A stretch of 64,000 nt of DNA from Clostridium magnum DSM 2767 (GCF_001623875.1 NZ_LWAE01000001.1:806001-870000), one strand, 5' to 3'. Positions 9,283 through 19,012 are shown, numbered from the stretch's first letter. Program-made: numbers and translations. Notes: generated from the letters alone by a model not told the origin.

Positions 9283-9714
9283 ATGTACGATAACATGATG
9301 AGAGTAGAGTTTCTCAGTAAATCAGAAAACGAAAGTTTTGCAAGAGTGGCAGTGGCATCATTTGTATCTCAACTTGATCCTACAGTAGAGGAACTAACAG
9401 ATATTAAAACTGCAGTTTCAGAAGCAGTGACAAACTCCATTATTCATGGATATGAGAATAGTAAAGATGGGATAGTAAAAATTGAAGCATATATTGAGGA
9501 CACGGAACTTACTGTCATAATTGAAGACCAAGGTACTGGAATTGATAATATAGAGCTTGCTATGCAGCCTTTGTATACATCTAGACCAGATCTAGAAAGA
9601 TCAGGAATGGGATTTACTGTTATGGATACTTTTATGGATAGTTTAACAGTGGAGTCTGAGAAAAACAAAGGGACAAGATTGATAATGAAAAAAGTTTTCA
9701 GATCTTTAAGTTAG
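9283..9714 (+). CDS. spoIIAB: Anti-sigma F factor / serine kinase SpoIIAB
   Basis: A 143-residue GHKL ATPase that holds sigma F inactive and phosphorylates SpoIIAA. The N-box is [13 protein letters not shown], the G1 box IIEDQGTGI and the G2 box [11 protein letters not shown]. Length is close to the B. subtilis protein and the alignment is collinear from [24 protein letters not shown] lies eight bases before the ATG. The stop codon directly adjoins the region encoding the start of sigF, consistent with translational coupling. Confidence 0.97.
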   Translation: MYDNMMRVEFLSKSENESFARVAVASFVSQLDPTVEELTDIKTAVSEAVTNSIIHGYENSKDGIVKIEAYIEDTELTVIIEDQGTGIDNIELAMQPLYTSRPDLERSGMGFTVMDTFMDSLTVESEKNKGTRLIMKKVFRSLS

Positions 9715-9723
9715 GTGAAGGAT

Positions 9724-10479
9724 ATGAGTGAAGAAGCTGTAAAAAAATTGAGTTATAATTATGAAGACAATGTAGAACTCATTAAACTTGCAAAAAATGG
9801 AGACAAGAGTGCCTTAAATAAATTAGTAGAGGTTAATATGGCTCTAGTGGCTACAATAAGCAAAAAGTTTTTAAATAGAGGGTATGAATATGAAGACATA
9901 TTTCAAATAGGATGTATGGGACTAGTTAAGGCTGTAAATAATTTTGATGATCAGTATAATGTTAAGTTTTCTACTTATGCCGTTCCTATGATACTTGGAG
10001 AGATAAAAAGATTTATAAGAGATGACGGAATGATAAAAGTAAGTAGAAGTGTAAAAAATACTGCAAAAAAACTACATTATGATAAAGAAGCACTAACTAA
10101 AAAACTTAATAGAGACCCAACTGTGGAGGAATTATCTGAGTACTCAGGAGTAGCTGTTGAAGACATTGTATTTGCAACAGAATCAGCTAACAGCCTTCAA
10201 TACTTATATGATACGATTCATCAGGATGATGGAGCACCAGTCTTGCTTATAGATAAGCTTAGTGAAAATCCTCAGGAAGACAATGAAATGGTAGATAAAA
10301 TAGCATTAAAGGAAGCTTTAAAAAGCCTAGATGTGAAGTCGAGACAAATTATTATGCTTAGATATTTTAAAGATAAGACTCAAATACAGGTGGCTAAAAT
10401 GCTTGGCATAAGTCAGGTACAGGTTTCGAGAATTGAAAAAAAAGTTTTGAAAATAATGAGAGAAACATTAGGTGGATAG
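9724..10479 (+). CDS. sigF: Forespore sigma factor F
   Basis: An RNA polymerase sigma factor of 251 residues that directs the first forespore transcription programme. Region 2 includes FQIGCMGLVKAVNNFD and KFSTYAVPMILGEIKRFIRD; region 4 ends with the helix-turn-helix QIQVAKMLGISQVQVSRIEKK. The ATG at 9724 is preferred because AGGTG lies in its leader; an in-frame GTG at 9715 has no ribosome site in front of it. It is the third gene of the spoIIA operon. Its stop codon sits in the arm of a terminator hairpin. Confidence 0.96.
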   Translation: MSEEAVKKLSYNYEDNVELIKLAKNGDKSALNKLVEVNMALVATISKKFLNRGYEYEDIFQIGCMGLVKAVNNFDDQYNVKFSTYAVPMILGEIKRFIRDDGMIKVSRSVKNTAKKLHYDKEALTKKLNRDPTVEELSEYSGVAVEDIVFATESANSLQYLYDTIHQDDGAPVLLIDKLSENPQEDNEMVDKIALKEALKSLDVKSRQIIMLRYFKDKTQIQVAKMLGISQVQVSRIEKKVLKIMRETLGG

Positions 10480-10508
10480 GATACAGTGAATTGTATCCTA
10501 TTTTATTT
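10476..10508 (+). terminator. Terminator of the spoIIA operon
   Basis: A perfect 10-bp stem ATAGGATACA / TGTATCCTAT with a GTGAAT loop is followed by TTTATTTT. It overlaps the sigF stop codon and separates spoIIA from spoVA. Confidence 0.85.
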
Positions 10509-10579
10509 TGTTTAAAAAATTAAAATACTGTACAAACTAAAATCAGTTGCACACTTATTAAATAAAGGAAGTGACTTCT

Positions 10580-11035
10580 GTGTCAGTTAAGGAGCAAAAA
10601 GTAAAAGAGAAATTTAAAAAAATATCTTCACAAACTCAGCCTAAACCTAATATGTTAAAAAACTGTATAAATGCTTTCATTATAGGCGGGCTTATTTGTG
10701 ATGTAGGACAATTTTTTAATAATTTTTTTTTAAATATTGGCATACCAAAAGATGATTTGGGAACGTATGTATCTATTGTTATGGTTTTTATAGGGGCACT
10801 ACTTACAGGAATAGGGGTATATGATAAAATAGCTAATCATGCTGGAGCCGGTACAGTAGTTCCAATAACTGGCTTTGCAAACTCTATAGTTTCACCAGCT
10901 ATGGAGTTTAAAAAAGAAGGATATATATTTGGAGTAGCAGCTAAAATGTTTATTATAGCGGGTCCGGTGCTTGTATATGGAATAAGCTCATCAGTAGTAG
11001 TGGGCATTATTTATTTTATTATGCAAAAGATATGA
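10580..11035 (+). CDS. spoVAC: Stage V sporulation protein AC
   Basis: A membrane protein of about 151 residues, part of the SpoVA channel that moves calcium-dipicolinate into and out of the spore. Hydrophobic segments include NAFIIGGLICDVGQFF, YVSIVMVFIGALLTGIGVYD and a C-terminal SSSVVVGIIYFIM. The motif HAGAGTVVPITGFANS is characteristic. The GTG at 10580 is chosen because AAAGGAAGTGA lies six to eight bases upstream; another GTG three codons earlier would be too close to it. It starts a three-gene spoVAC-AD-AE operon after the sigF terminator; transcription by sigma G is expected from the family, not shown. Confidence 0.95.
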   Translation: MSVKEQKVKEKFKKISSQTQPKPNMLKNCINAFIIGGLICDVGQFFNNFFLNIGIPKDDLGTYVSIVMVFIGALLTGIGVYDKIANHAGAGTVVPITGFANSIVSPAMEFKKEGYIFGVAAKMFIIAGPVLVYGISSSVVVGIIYFIMQKI

Positions 11036-11051
11036 GAGGGAGAGGATCTTC

Positions 11052-12080
11052 TTGAATAAAAAAATAGGTAAACATACTGTAAGATTAGAAAGTAAACCTA
11101 GAATAATTTCTGTTACAAGTGTAGTAGGACCTAAAGAAGGAGAAGGGAATCTAAAGGATTATTTTGATATAATCTTAAGAGATGATTTAAATGGTAAGGA
11201 AAGCTTTGAAAAAGCAGAAAGTGATATGATGTATACAGCTGTACTGGAAAGTATAAAAAAAGCAAGACTTACAGAAGAACAAATAGATTTTTTGTTAGCT
11301 GGTGATCTATTAAATCAACTTACATCATCTAGTTTTGCTGCCAGAGGCATGAACATACCTTTTCTAGGGTTATATGGTGCGTGTTCAACCATGACTGAAT
11401 CCCTAGGTGTTGCAGCTATGATTATGGATGGAGGTTTTGCAAATTATGTGGTTGCAGCTACATCATCCCACTTTGCAGCTGCAGAGAGACAGTTTAGATA
11501 TCCATTAGAATTTGGCAATCAAAGACCACCTACCGCTCAGTGGACAGTAACAGGTGCAGGTGCTATGGTCTTAGGGAAAGAAGGGAATTACCCTTATATT
11601 ACTCATGTTACAATAGGAAAGGTTAAGGATTATGGAATAAATGATCCGAATAATATGGGAGCAGCAATGGCTCCGGCAGCAGTTTCAACAATATATCAAC
11701 ATTTTAATGATACAAAGAGAACTCCCAATTACTATGATTTAATAGTTACTGGAGATTTAGGCAAATACGGAAAGGAAATTACTGAAAAGTTATTAAAGGA
11801 ATATGGCTATAATATAAGAGAAAATTATATAGATTGTGGAGAAGAAATATTTGATTGTGAAACCCAAGGAACAAATGCAGGAGGAAGTGGATGTGGATGT
11901 TCTGCAGTAGTTTATACAGGATATATATATAAAAATATGCTAAGTGGAAAATTTAAAAGAGTTTTATTAATTTCTACAGGAGCGTTACTAAGTACTACAT
12001 CCTCTCTTCAAGGTGAAAGTATACCAGGTATTGCTCATGCAGTATCTATAGAATATGGAAAGATAGGAGAGAAAAAATGA
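11052..12080 (+). CDS. spoVAD: Stage V sporulation protein AD
   Basis: A 342-residue soluble thiolase-fold protein that binds dipicolinic acid in the SpoVA complex. GACSTMTESLGVAA lies at the position of the thiolase nucleophile elbow, and a Gly/Cys-rich stretch (GTNAGGSGCGCSAVV) follows near residue 280. The start is TTG at 11052, preceded by GGGAGAGGATC. Its last codons overlap the spoVAE start by four bases (ATGA), suggesting translational coupling. Confidence 0.96.
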   Translation: MNKKIGKHTVRLESKPRIISVTSVVGPKEGEGNLKDYFDIILRDDLNGKESFEKAESDMMYTAVLESIKKARLTEEQIDFLLAGDLLNQLTSSSFAARGMNIPFLGLYGACSTMTESLGVAAMIMDGGFANYVVAATSSHFAAAERQFRYPLEFGNQRPPTAQWTVTGAGAMVLGKEGNYPYITHVTIGKVKDYGINDPNNMGAAMAPAAVSTIYQHFNDTKRTPNYYDLIVTGDLGKYGKEITEKLLKEYGYNIRENYIDCGEEIFDCETQGTNAGGSGCGCSAVVYTGYIYKNMLSGKFKRVLLISTGALLSTTSSLQGESIPGIAHAVSIEYGKIGEKK

Positions 12081-12436
12081 GAGGTTACTTAATGTCCTTT
12101 GTAGTAGGAGGAATGATTTGTGTTATAGCACAAATACTTATGGATAAAACAAAACTTACACCGGCAAGAATTTTAGTAAGTTTTGTAACCTTGGGTGTAA
12201 TATTGGGGGCATTAAATATATATGATTATGTAGTTAAGATCGGTATGGCTGGTGCTACAATTCCCCTACCTGGGTTTGGATATTCTCTTGCCAAGGCCAC
12301 TATAAAAGAAGTAGAAAGCAAAGGTTTGATAGGGGCGTTTACAGGAGGAATAAAAGGGGCTGCGGGAGGTATAACAGCAGCTATAATATTTGGGTATATA
12401 ATGGCATTGCTATTTAATCCAAAAACAAAAGAGTAA
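12077..12436 (+). CDS. spoVAE: Stage V sporulation protein AE
   Basis: A small membrane protein of 119 residues with four hydrophobic segments, homologous to the SpoVAEb type. The motif AGATIPLPGFGYSLAK mirrors the loop seen in SpoVAC (GAGTVVPITGFANS), the internal similarity expected of this pair. It overlaps spoVAD by four bases and is the last gene of the operon, followed by a hairpin shared with the convergent PBP gene. Confidence 0.95.
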   Translation: MRGYLMSFVVGGMICVIAQILMDKTKLTPARILVSFVTLGVILGALNIYDYVVKIGMAGATIPLPGFGYSLAKATIKEVESKGLIGAFTGGIKGAAGGITAAIIFGYIMALLFNPKTKE

Positions 12437-12440
12437 AAAT

Positions 12441-12478
12441 TTAACCCAGTGCTTCAAAAGAGCTGGGTTAAGTTTTAA
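12441..12478. terminator. Terminator between spoVAE and the PBP gene
   Basis: TTAACCCAG and CTGGGTTAA form a 9-bp stem at 12441-12471 followed by GTTTTAAA. It lies between convergent genes and could serve both. Confidence 0.65.
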
Positions 12479-12487
12479 AAAATAAAA

Positions 12488-14884
12488 TTAATTTTCAATA
12501 ACATTATTTTTTTTATTTGGTTTTTTAATATTTGTGTTATTGTCAGTGTTAGTGTTTGGACTGTTTGCATCATCTTGATCCGTATTGATATTATCCGTTT
12601 CTGTGTTATTTTCATTAGAATTTGCATTATCATTTTTATTCTTGTCTTTGTTGTCTGTGTTAATAGTATTATTTTCATTAGAATTAGGAGTATCACCTTT
12701 AAAAGGCTTCAATAAGTTATCAATAATAGAGTCATTAGTACGATAGGAGTGAGAAAGATTACAGTAATCAGTTGGTATAGTGCCGTCTATAAATAGCTCA
12801 CTATAGGTTTTATTGCCAGTTGGGTCACTATAGCAGGCAGAAGTCGGTAACTTGCCAGAATCTTCACACACCACAGCACTTACAACACCTTCAGGTATGT
12901 CAATATCTTTTGGCTGTAGGTTCTCGTGAAGCGGCGCCATTATAGATGCCCACACACCAGCAGCAGTATTACTATAAATACCATTAATTATGGAGTTGTC
13001 ATCATATCCTAACCATACAGCAGCAGAGTAATAAGGGGTAAGACCGGAAAACCATAAGTCTTTTTGCTCTCCTGAGGTACCAGTTTTTCCTCTAACCGGC
13101 ATATCACCAAAGTTTGCGTTAGGCCCTGTACCGGAAGGACTAACAGGTCCTTTTAATAAATCATACATTATATAAGCAGTTTCAGGAGAAAATACTTTTC
13201 TTGTTTGAGTTTTATTTTCTAATAAAACTCTTCCGTTTCTATCTACTACTTTTCGATAAAGCTTTGGAGAAGTGTATAAGCCATTATTTGCAAAGACTCC
13301 ATATGCGGCAGCTATATTTAATGGATAGGTACCATTTGTAAGCTGACCAAGAGAAAGTGCAGCAATACTTTGTTTATCGGTAGCATTTAAATTAAGTCCA
13401 AGCTTTTCAGAATATTCAGCTCCAGTTTTTAAACCTATTTGATTTTCTAGGCTCACAGCTACTGTATTTAAAGAATGCATTAAACCAGTTCTTAAAGTTA
13501 CACTCTCACCATATAGACCATACTCTCTACTATCATTATAAGGATACTGCCTACCACCTTGGCCATATAATTTGGCTATATTATCTGGAAGAGGAGCATC
13601 TTTTATATCAGTAGCAGCAGTTACTTGTTTTGAGTCTATTGCAGGCCCATAAACTGTTAGCGGCTTTATAGCGGAGCCCGGACGTCTAGGAAAAGCCTTT
13701 ATGCCACTAACTTCAGTAGCTCTATTAAAAGATAGAGCATCTTGAGTTCCTCTTCCACCAATAATTACTTTTACTTCACCTGAGTGGTAATCCATTATTA
13801 CAGCAGAAGCCTGAAGTGGTATTATTTTACCATCCTTATCTTTTTTAGATTTATTCTGCAATGTACTATCATTATTTAATAGTTTTTGTGTGTTATCCTG
13901 TGCATCTTTGTCCATAGTAGTATATATTTTTAATCCGCCATACATAAGTAAATGTTGAACCTCTGTATCGCTATAATGGTATTCTTGTTTTAAGTCTCTT
14001 TTAACTTGGTCGATAGCTGGAAGAGAGAATGCTTCATAACTAAGTCTACTATTAGTATCTAGTTGAAGTTGAAAAGTAAGTTTATTGCTATTTAAATCAT
14101 TTAATGCGCTGTTATACTGGTCTTGAGATATATACCCATTTTCATACATTTTCATTAATACAGTTTGAGTTCTATTTATATAAGATGATGAATTTTTTTT
14201 AGTTACTGCAGAGAAGGATGCAGATGGACTTTGGGTTACACCAGCAATAAAAGCACATTCTATTAGGTTTAAATCCTTAGCTTTTTTACTAAAGTACTGC
14301 TGAGAGGCAGCTTCAACTCCATTAGCTCTACCGCCTAGAAATATGGTATTCATATAGGCTTCTAATATCTGATCCTTTGTTAAATACTTTTCTAACTTAA
14401 GGGCTAAATATATCTCTTGTAGTTTCCTCTTAATTGACACTTCAGATGATAAAAGTGTATTTTTTAAAAGTTGTTGGGTTATTGTTGAGGCACCTTGTAG
14501 TGTTGATTGACCTTTTAATTTGCTTTTTATGTCTATTAATATTACACCACTTATTCTTTTTAAATCTATCCCATTATGTTCGTAAAATCTTTCGTCTTCA
14601 ATACTTACAAAAGCGTTTCTTAAGTCTTCGGGCATATCTTTAGATGTAATTACCGTTCTTTGATCATGCGTAACTACCACATCCATAAATTGATCTTTAT
14701 CATTATATAAAACAGATGTTTCATTCAAAGTTAAAATTTGATTCACATCTAGGTCTGGTGCGTTTTTTATTATAGCTAAAACCACCCCAAATGATGCTAC
14801 CAATGATAATATAAATAAACTTAATATAGTAATCAGCGTAATTTTCAAAGCTTTATTAGGAGCTTTTTTGCGCTTTTTAACCAT
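12488..14884 (-). CDS. ponA: Class A penicillin-binding protein with Asn/Asp-rich tail
   Basis: A bifunctional peptidoglycan synthase of 798 residues. One N-terminal membrane anchor (ITLITILSLFILSLVASFG) follows a Lys-rich cytoplasmic start. The glycosyltransferase domain has EDERFYEHNG and GASTITQQLLKN. The transpeptidase has SAIK with Ser near residue 402, SLN, and KTGTSG near residue 598. The last 75 or so residues are a low-complexity Asn/Asp/Thr/Lys tail without a recognisable domain, common in clostridial PBP1A. AGGAGG precedes the ATG. It is monocistronic and convergent with spoVAE. Confidence 0.96.
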   Translation of the reverse strand: MVKKRKKAPNKALKITLITILSLFILSLVASFGVVLAIIKNAPDLDVNQILTLNETSVLYNDKDQFMDVVVTHDQRTVITSKDMPEDLRNAFVSIEDERFYEHNGIDLKRISGVILIDIKSKLKGQSTLQGASTITQQLLKNTLLSSEVSIKRKLQEIYLALKLEKYLTKDQILEAYMNTIFLGGRANGVEAASQQYFSKKAKDLNLIECAFIAGVTQSPSASFSAVTKKNSSSYINRTQTVLMKMYENGYISQDQYNSALNDLNSNKLTFQLQLDTNSRLSYEAFSLPAIDQVKRDLKQEYHYSDTEVQHLLMYGGLKIYTTMDKDAQDNTQKLLNNDSTLQNKSKKDKDGKIIPLQASAVIMDYHSGEVKVIIGGRGTQDALSFNRATEVSGIKAFPRRPGSAIKPLTVYGPAIDSKQVTAATDIKDAPLPDNIAKLYGQGGRQYPYNDSREYGLYGESVTLRTGLMHSLNTVAVSLENQIGLKTGAEYSEKLGLNLNATDKQSIAALSLGQLTNGTYPLNIAAAYGVFANNGLYTSPKLYRKVVDRNGRVLLENKTQTRKVFSPETAYIMYDLLKGPVSPSGTGPNANFGDMPVRGKTGTSGEQKDLWFSGLTPYYSAAVWLGYDDNSIINGIYSNTAAGVWASIMAPLHENLQPKDIDIPEGVVSAVVCEDSGKLPTSACYSDPTGNKTYSELFIDGTIPTDYCNLSHSYRTNDSIIDNLLKPFKGDTPNSNENNTINTDNKDKNKNDNANSNENNTETDNINTDQDDANSPNTNTDNNTNIKKPNKKNNVIEN

Positions 14885-15013
14885 AATTGTCCTCCTTGTT
14901 TTTATTCAGCAATTAACTAATTTTAAACTATTATAACATAAATGAAAGGGTTAATAAAATATATATGAAAATTTGAAAGATAAAGAACAGAGATTCAAGT
15001 TTTGCTCTACATT

Positions 15014-15057
15014 TAAAAATAAAAGCCTGTTAGAAAAAAAGCATTTTCTAACAGGCT
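15014..15057 (-). terminator. Terminator of hpt
   Basis: A perfect 14-bp stem (15024-15037 with 15044-15057) is followed on the minus strand by TTTTATTTTT. It lies about 40 bases after the hpt stop. Confidence 0.9.
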
Positions 15058-15095
15058 GAGAGTATTAGATTAAGTGAATAAAACTAAGAATATGA

Positions 15096-15623
15096 TTATT
15101 TTTCTTCCCAATTAAACACATAAGGTACATTTCTATAGTAATCACCATAGTTTAGTCCGTATCCAACAACAAATACATCAGGAATTTCAAAACAACAAAA
15201 ATCTGGCTTTATATCTATCTTTCTTCTTTCAGGTTTATCTAAGAGAACACAACATTTAACACTAGATGCACCTAGCTCTTTAACATGTTTTTTTACAAAA
15301 TCCATTGTTATTCCAGTATCTACTATATCATCTACAATAAGAACATCATATCCCTTTATATCATCAGGAATATCATTTACAACTTTTACAGATCCAGAGG
15401 ATTCTTCTGAATGGCCATAACTTGAAGTTGTCATAAATCCTATTTTAACAGGAACGCTTAGTTCTCTTACTAAGTCTGCCGCAAATATAAAACTTCCTCG
15501 TAAAAGTGAAAGAACGTATAAGTTTTTTCCTTCATAGGATTTACTAATTTCTTTACCAAGTTCTTGTATCCTTTTAGAAATTTTCTCTTGATTTATTAAT
15601 ATATTTCTTGATTTTTCCTCCAT
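15096..15623 (-). CDS. hpt: Hypoxanthine phosphoribosyltransferase
   Basis: A purine salvage enzyme of 175 residues that converts hypoxanthine or guanine with PRPP to IMP or GMP. The PRPP loop is VLIVDDIVDTGIT; LLRGSFIFAADLVREL and DKPERRKIDI are further family motifs. The ATG at 15623 is preferred because GGAGGA lies about six bases upstream; an in-frame ATG six codons earlier would include the ribosome site. Here it stands alone with its own terminator, beside the PBP gene. Confidence 0.95.
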   Translation of the reverse strand: MEEKSRNILINQEKISKRIQELGKEISKSYEGKNLYVLSLLRGSFIFAADLVRELSVPVKIGFMTTSSYGHSEESSGSVKVVNDIPDDIKGYDVLIVDDIVDTGITMDFVKKHVKELGASSVKCCVLLDKPERRKIDIKPDFCCFEIPDVFVVGYGLNYGDYYRNVPYVFNWEEK

Positions 15624-15882
15624 CAACAGTCCTCCAACCATATATATTTACAACAACGACTTTATAGTATAAAATTATATGAAAGTTGTCAAGTGAAGAG
15701 AGTATTTGGAAAAATATAAAGTTATGTATTTAAATTGTAAAATACTTGAATATATAATATTTAAAACTTTTCCACATATATTAATATATTATATGGAAAA
15801 TTAACTATATGAACTAATGTGATTATTTGTTTTTTATTTAGTTATTATAAATTTATTCAAAATAAACTGTGGAGATGATTTT

Positions 15883-17664
15883 ATGGTATATGGAAATATA
15901 GAAGGTGTAAAAAATTTTATTCTAGAAAAGTTAAATGGGGTTTATGATATTAGAGTTCCTAGAGACAGTATTTGTACTGAGGAATTAATAAGTATAATTT
16001 CAGAAGCAACAATATATTTAAATAGGGAAGTTAGTGTTGCGGTTAACAGAAAAGGAACGGTGGTTGCTGTAGCTGTAGGCGATAGTAGTACAGTAGAAAT
16101 GCCAGAAATAGATGTTAAAGAAAAAAAGCTATGTGGAGTTAGGATAATACATACTCATCCAAATGGAAATTCAAGGCTTTCTGCTATAGATATGTCTGCT
16201 TTATTAAAGCTTAAACTAGATTGCATAGCAGCAATAGGAGTTTGCGATAAGGGATGTACGGATATTACATTAGGCTTCTGTAGTATAGAAAATGATATAC
16301 TTGTTGGCGAAATGACTAGACCTCTATCTATTGATCAGACTATTCAATACAATATATTAGATAAAGTAAAATATATTGAAAATCTACTTAAAAATGAAGA
16401 TATTATAGATGATGATAGTGAAAGAGCAGTGCTTGTAGGTGTAGACGATGAAGAGAGCATAGATGAACTTGCAGAACTTGCTAAAGCATGTAATGTAAAG
16501 GTTGTAGAAAAAGTGTTACAAAAAAGATCTTCAATAGATACTGCTTTTTATGTAGGAAAAGGCAAGGTAGAGGAAATAGGGCTGCTAAGGCAGGCTTGTG
16601 GTGCAAATGTAGTTATATTTGACGATGAGCTTTCTGCTTCACAAGTAAGAAACTTAGAAGAAAATATAGGAGCAAAAGTTATAGATAGAACTACATTAAT
16701 ACTTGAAATATTCGCGAGGAGAGCAAGAAGTAGAGAATCTAAAATACAGGTAGAATTGGCTCAGTTGAAATATAGGTTGCCAAGACTGTCTGGACTGGGT
16801 ACTGTTCTGTCTAGAACTGGTGGAGGAATTGGAACCAGAGGACCTGGAGAGAAAAAACTTGAGGTAGATAAAAGACATATAAGAGAAAAAATATATGATC
16901 TTATGAGGGAACTAAAAAAGATAAAGTTAGTTAGAGAAACTCAGAGAGAGAGAAGAAATAATATACCAAAGGTATCTTTAGTGGGATACACAAATGCTGG
17001 CAAATCTACTCTAAGAAATAAATTGTGTGAAATAGCTATGCCAAAAGAAACTGCTCAAAAAGAAAAGGTATTTGAAGCTGATATGCTCTTTGCTACATTG
17101 GATATAACAACTAGAGCTATAGAGTTACCGGATAGCAGAACTATTACTGTGACAGACACTGTAGGATTTATAAAAAAGCTTCCACACGACCTAGTAGAAG
17201 CCTTTAAATCAACTCTGGAAGAAGTCACATATGCTGACTTGCTTTTACATGTTGTAGATGCATCATCAAGCACTGCGGAAGAACAAATAGATGCGGTTAA
17301 CAATGTTTTGATGCAACTTGGAGTAAAAGATAAACCAACCATGCTAGTTCTAAACAAAATAGACCGTGCTTCTGAAGAGCATATAAAAAGTATTCAAGAA
17401 AAGTATAGTAACATAAATACTATAAGCATTTCTGCTAAGCAGGAGATTAATATAGACTTATTATTAGATGAAGTATCTAAATTACTGCCATATACAATGA
17501 AGAAGGCAGAATATATTGTGCCTTATAACGAGCAATCTATAGTAGCTTTTCTTCACAGAAATGCGAAGGTAGAAAGTGAAGAATATAAAGATGAGGGAAC
17601 TTATATTTCTGCAATAGTAGATGATGAAGTATATAATAAATGTGAAAGGTATATGATAAAATAG
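15883..17664 (+). CDS. hflX: HflX ribosome-associated GTPase with N-terminal JAMM-like domain
   Basis: 593 residues, about 170 longer than the usual HflX. The C-terminal two thirds are HflX: the glycine-rich GLGTVLSRTGGGIGTRGPG linker, G1 GYTNAGKST near residue 367, G3 DTVGF and G4 NKID. HflX splits or rescues stalled 70S ribosomes. The first 170 or so residues carry a JAMM/RadC-like metal site: His90, His92, Ser100 and Asp103 (HTHPNGNSRLSAID, exact HxHx7Sx2D spacing), with Glu49 as a possible catalytic acid. The ribosome site GGAGATG precedes the ATG. A zinc-ribbon gene follows 30 bases later. Confidence 0.94.
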   Translation: MVYGNIEGVKNFILEKLNGVYDIRVPRDSICTEELISIISEATIYLNREVSVAVNRKGTVVAVAVGDSSTVEMPEIDVKEKKLCGVRIIHTHPNGNSRLSAIDMSALLKLKLDCIAAIGVCDKGCTDITLGFCSIENDILVGEMTRPLSIDQTIQYNILDKVKYIENLLKNEDIIDDDSERAVLVGVDDEESIDELAELAKACNVKVVEKVLQKRSSIDTAFYVGKGKVEEIGLLRQACGANVVIFDDELSASQVRNLEENIGAKVIDRTTLILEIFARRARSRESKIQVELAQLKYRLPRLSGLGTVLSRTGGGIGTRGPGEKKLEVDKRHIREKIYDLMRELKKIKLVRETQRERRNNIPKVSLVGYTNAGKSTLRNKLCEIAMPKETAQKEKVFEADMLFATLDITTRAIELPDSRTITVTDTVGFIKKLPHDLVEAFKSTLEEVTYADLLLHVVDASSSTAEEQIDAVNNVLMQLGVKDKPTMLVLNKIDRASEEHIKSIQEKYSNINTISISAKQEINIDLLLDEVSKLLPYTMKKAEYIVPYNEQSIVAFLHRNAKVESEEYKDEGTYISAIVDDEVYNKCERYMIK

Positions 17665-17694
17665 AGAATAAGTTCATAAAGAGGATGTGAAAAA

Positions 17695-17916
17695 ATGGCA
17701 AAAATATGTCCTTTGTGCAATAAAATAAAAGACACAGATGCAAAATGTAAAGATTGTGGTAGCTTAATGATAAATATGGGAAGGGTTCAAGATTATTCAG
17801 ATCCATATGGGCCTCAAGATCCCATAAATGATGCCGACAACTATTGTATACATTTATTCAAATGTGAGAATTGTGGAATTACAGAAAGTAGTAAAGTATA
17901 TAAAATCAATATTTAG
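17695..17916 (+). CDS. Small double-CxxC zinc-ribbon protein
   Basis: A 73-residue protein of unknown function. It has CPLC and CKDC near the N-terminus and CENC near the C-terminus, plus Cys and His in between, suggesting a rubredoxin-like or zinc-ribbon knuckle pair. It starts 30 bases after hflX behind GAGGATGTG, so it is probably co-transcribed with it. I do not recognise a named family. Confidence 0.8.
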   Translation: MAKICPLCNKIKDTDAKCKDCGSLMINMGRVQDYSDPYGPQDPINDADNYCIHLFKCENCGITESSKVYKINI

Positions 17917-18044
17917 ATATTGAAAGAAATCATTCATCCTTGCAACTTTAGTATTGTAATTATACTTATATAAGTATATAATATAAAAAAATTCAATGTT
18001 CATTTAATTCTTATTAGTTAAAAAAAAGGGGGAAAATTAAAAAT

Positions 18045-18941
18045 ATGGAGAGGACTATCTTGCAATATCAAAAGGCTTTTAATAGTATAATTGAAAGAAT
18101 GAAGTCCAATGATTCAGTGCTAGCAGTTATGGTTTTTGGAAGTATGGTTACTGGTGATTTGTGGGACGAATCAGATATAGATATGTTTGTTATATTAGAT
18201 AAAAAAAGCTCAGACATAGAAAATATATATATGGAAGAAAAAGATATACCTGTACATGTTAAACTTATGAGCAAAAGCAAGTTCCTGCAACTTCATGAAG
18301 AAGACTTAAGAGGGGGGTTTATTCATAGAATATTTGCATCATCAAGACTTGTATTTTCAAAGGATAGAGAAGTTACCGCTAGATACGACAATGGAAGGTA
18401 TTATCCAGACCTAGATAGGGAAAGATGGAATATGGTTTATCTAGGCAATTTATTAAAAAATATGGGGCTAAGTAGAAAGTATCTACAAAATGACGGGATA
18501 TACACTGCTCATTCTGCAGCGGTAAGATCTGTAGAAGAATTTGCAAGATTATATATAAATTCCTCAGGATATATGATAAGTAAAGATGCAATGACTATGG
18601 CAATGAATTTAAATGATAACTTTAGAAAATGTGTAGATGATTTATTTTTTAACAAGAAAAATATAGAAGAAGCTATAAATGATACTCTTGCTTACTTGCA
18701 AAAAAACATAGACTCATCAATTAGGAACTTAACAAATGTTTTAATTAATTATATGAGAGAAAAAGATAGCTTTTTAAGTGCTGAAGATATTAAGAGAGAT
18801 AAATTATTTTATAGTTACGATATAAATATGGAAGAGATATTGAACAAGCTTTGGTTAAAGGACTTAATAAAAAGAGAAACTAGAGATTACAAAGATGAGA
18901 AGGGTAAAATCTTATTTAAGGAAAATGTTTATTTTATCTAG
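18045..18941 (+). CDS. Nucleotidyltransferase-domain protein
   Basis: A 298-residue protein with an N-terminal DNA polymerase beta-type nucleotidyltransferase fold: FGSMVTGDLWDESDIDMFV gives the GS motif and the two metal-binding Asp residues. The rest is helical and resembles the C-terminal part of small antibiotic or toxin-type nucleotidyltransferases, but the substrate cannot be read from the sequence. GGGGGAAAA precedes the ATG. It has its own upstream AT-rich promoter region and a clear terminator, so it is a single-gene unit. Confidence 0.85.
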   Translation: MERTILQYQKAFNSIIERMKSNDSVLAVMVFGSMVTGDLWDESDIDMFVILDKKSSDIENIYMEEKDIPVHVKLMSKSKFLQLHEEDLRGGFIHRIFASSRLVFSKDREVTARYDNGRYYPDLDRERWNMVYLGNLLKNMGLSRKYLQNDGIYTAHSAAVRSVEEFARLYINSSGYMISKDAMTMAMNLNDNFRKCVDDLFFNKKNIEEAINDTLAYLQKNIDSSIRNLTNVLINYMREKDSFLSAEDIKRDKLFYSYDINMEEILNKLWLKDLIKRETRDYKDEKGKILFKENVYFI

Positions 18942-18965
18942 AAAATTTATTATGAGTGTAGTTTG

Positions 18966-19012
18966 CGAACTTAAGTTTTAGTAACACTAAATTTAAGTTC
19001 GTTTATTTTTTG
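18966..19012 (+). terminator. Terminator after the nucleotidyltransferase gene
   Basis: CGAACTTAA and TTAAGTTCG form a 9-bp stem at 18966-19001, followed by TTTATTTTTT. Confidence 0.85.

Noticed and set aside
12475..12696. Ile/Met/Lys-rich minus-strand reading frame at the PBP tail
   Set aside because: It arises from the repetitive Asn/Asp codons of the PBP C-terminus read in another frame of the same strand.
15721..15882. Separate small gene before hflX
   Set aside because: The AT-rich gap has no start with a ribosome site; it looks like promoter DNA.
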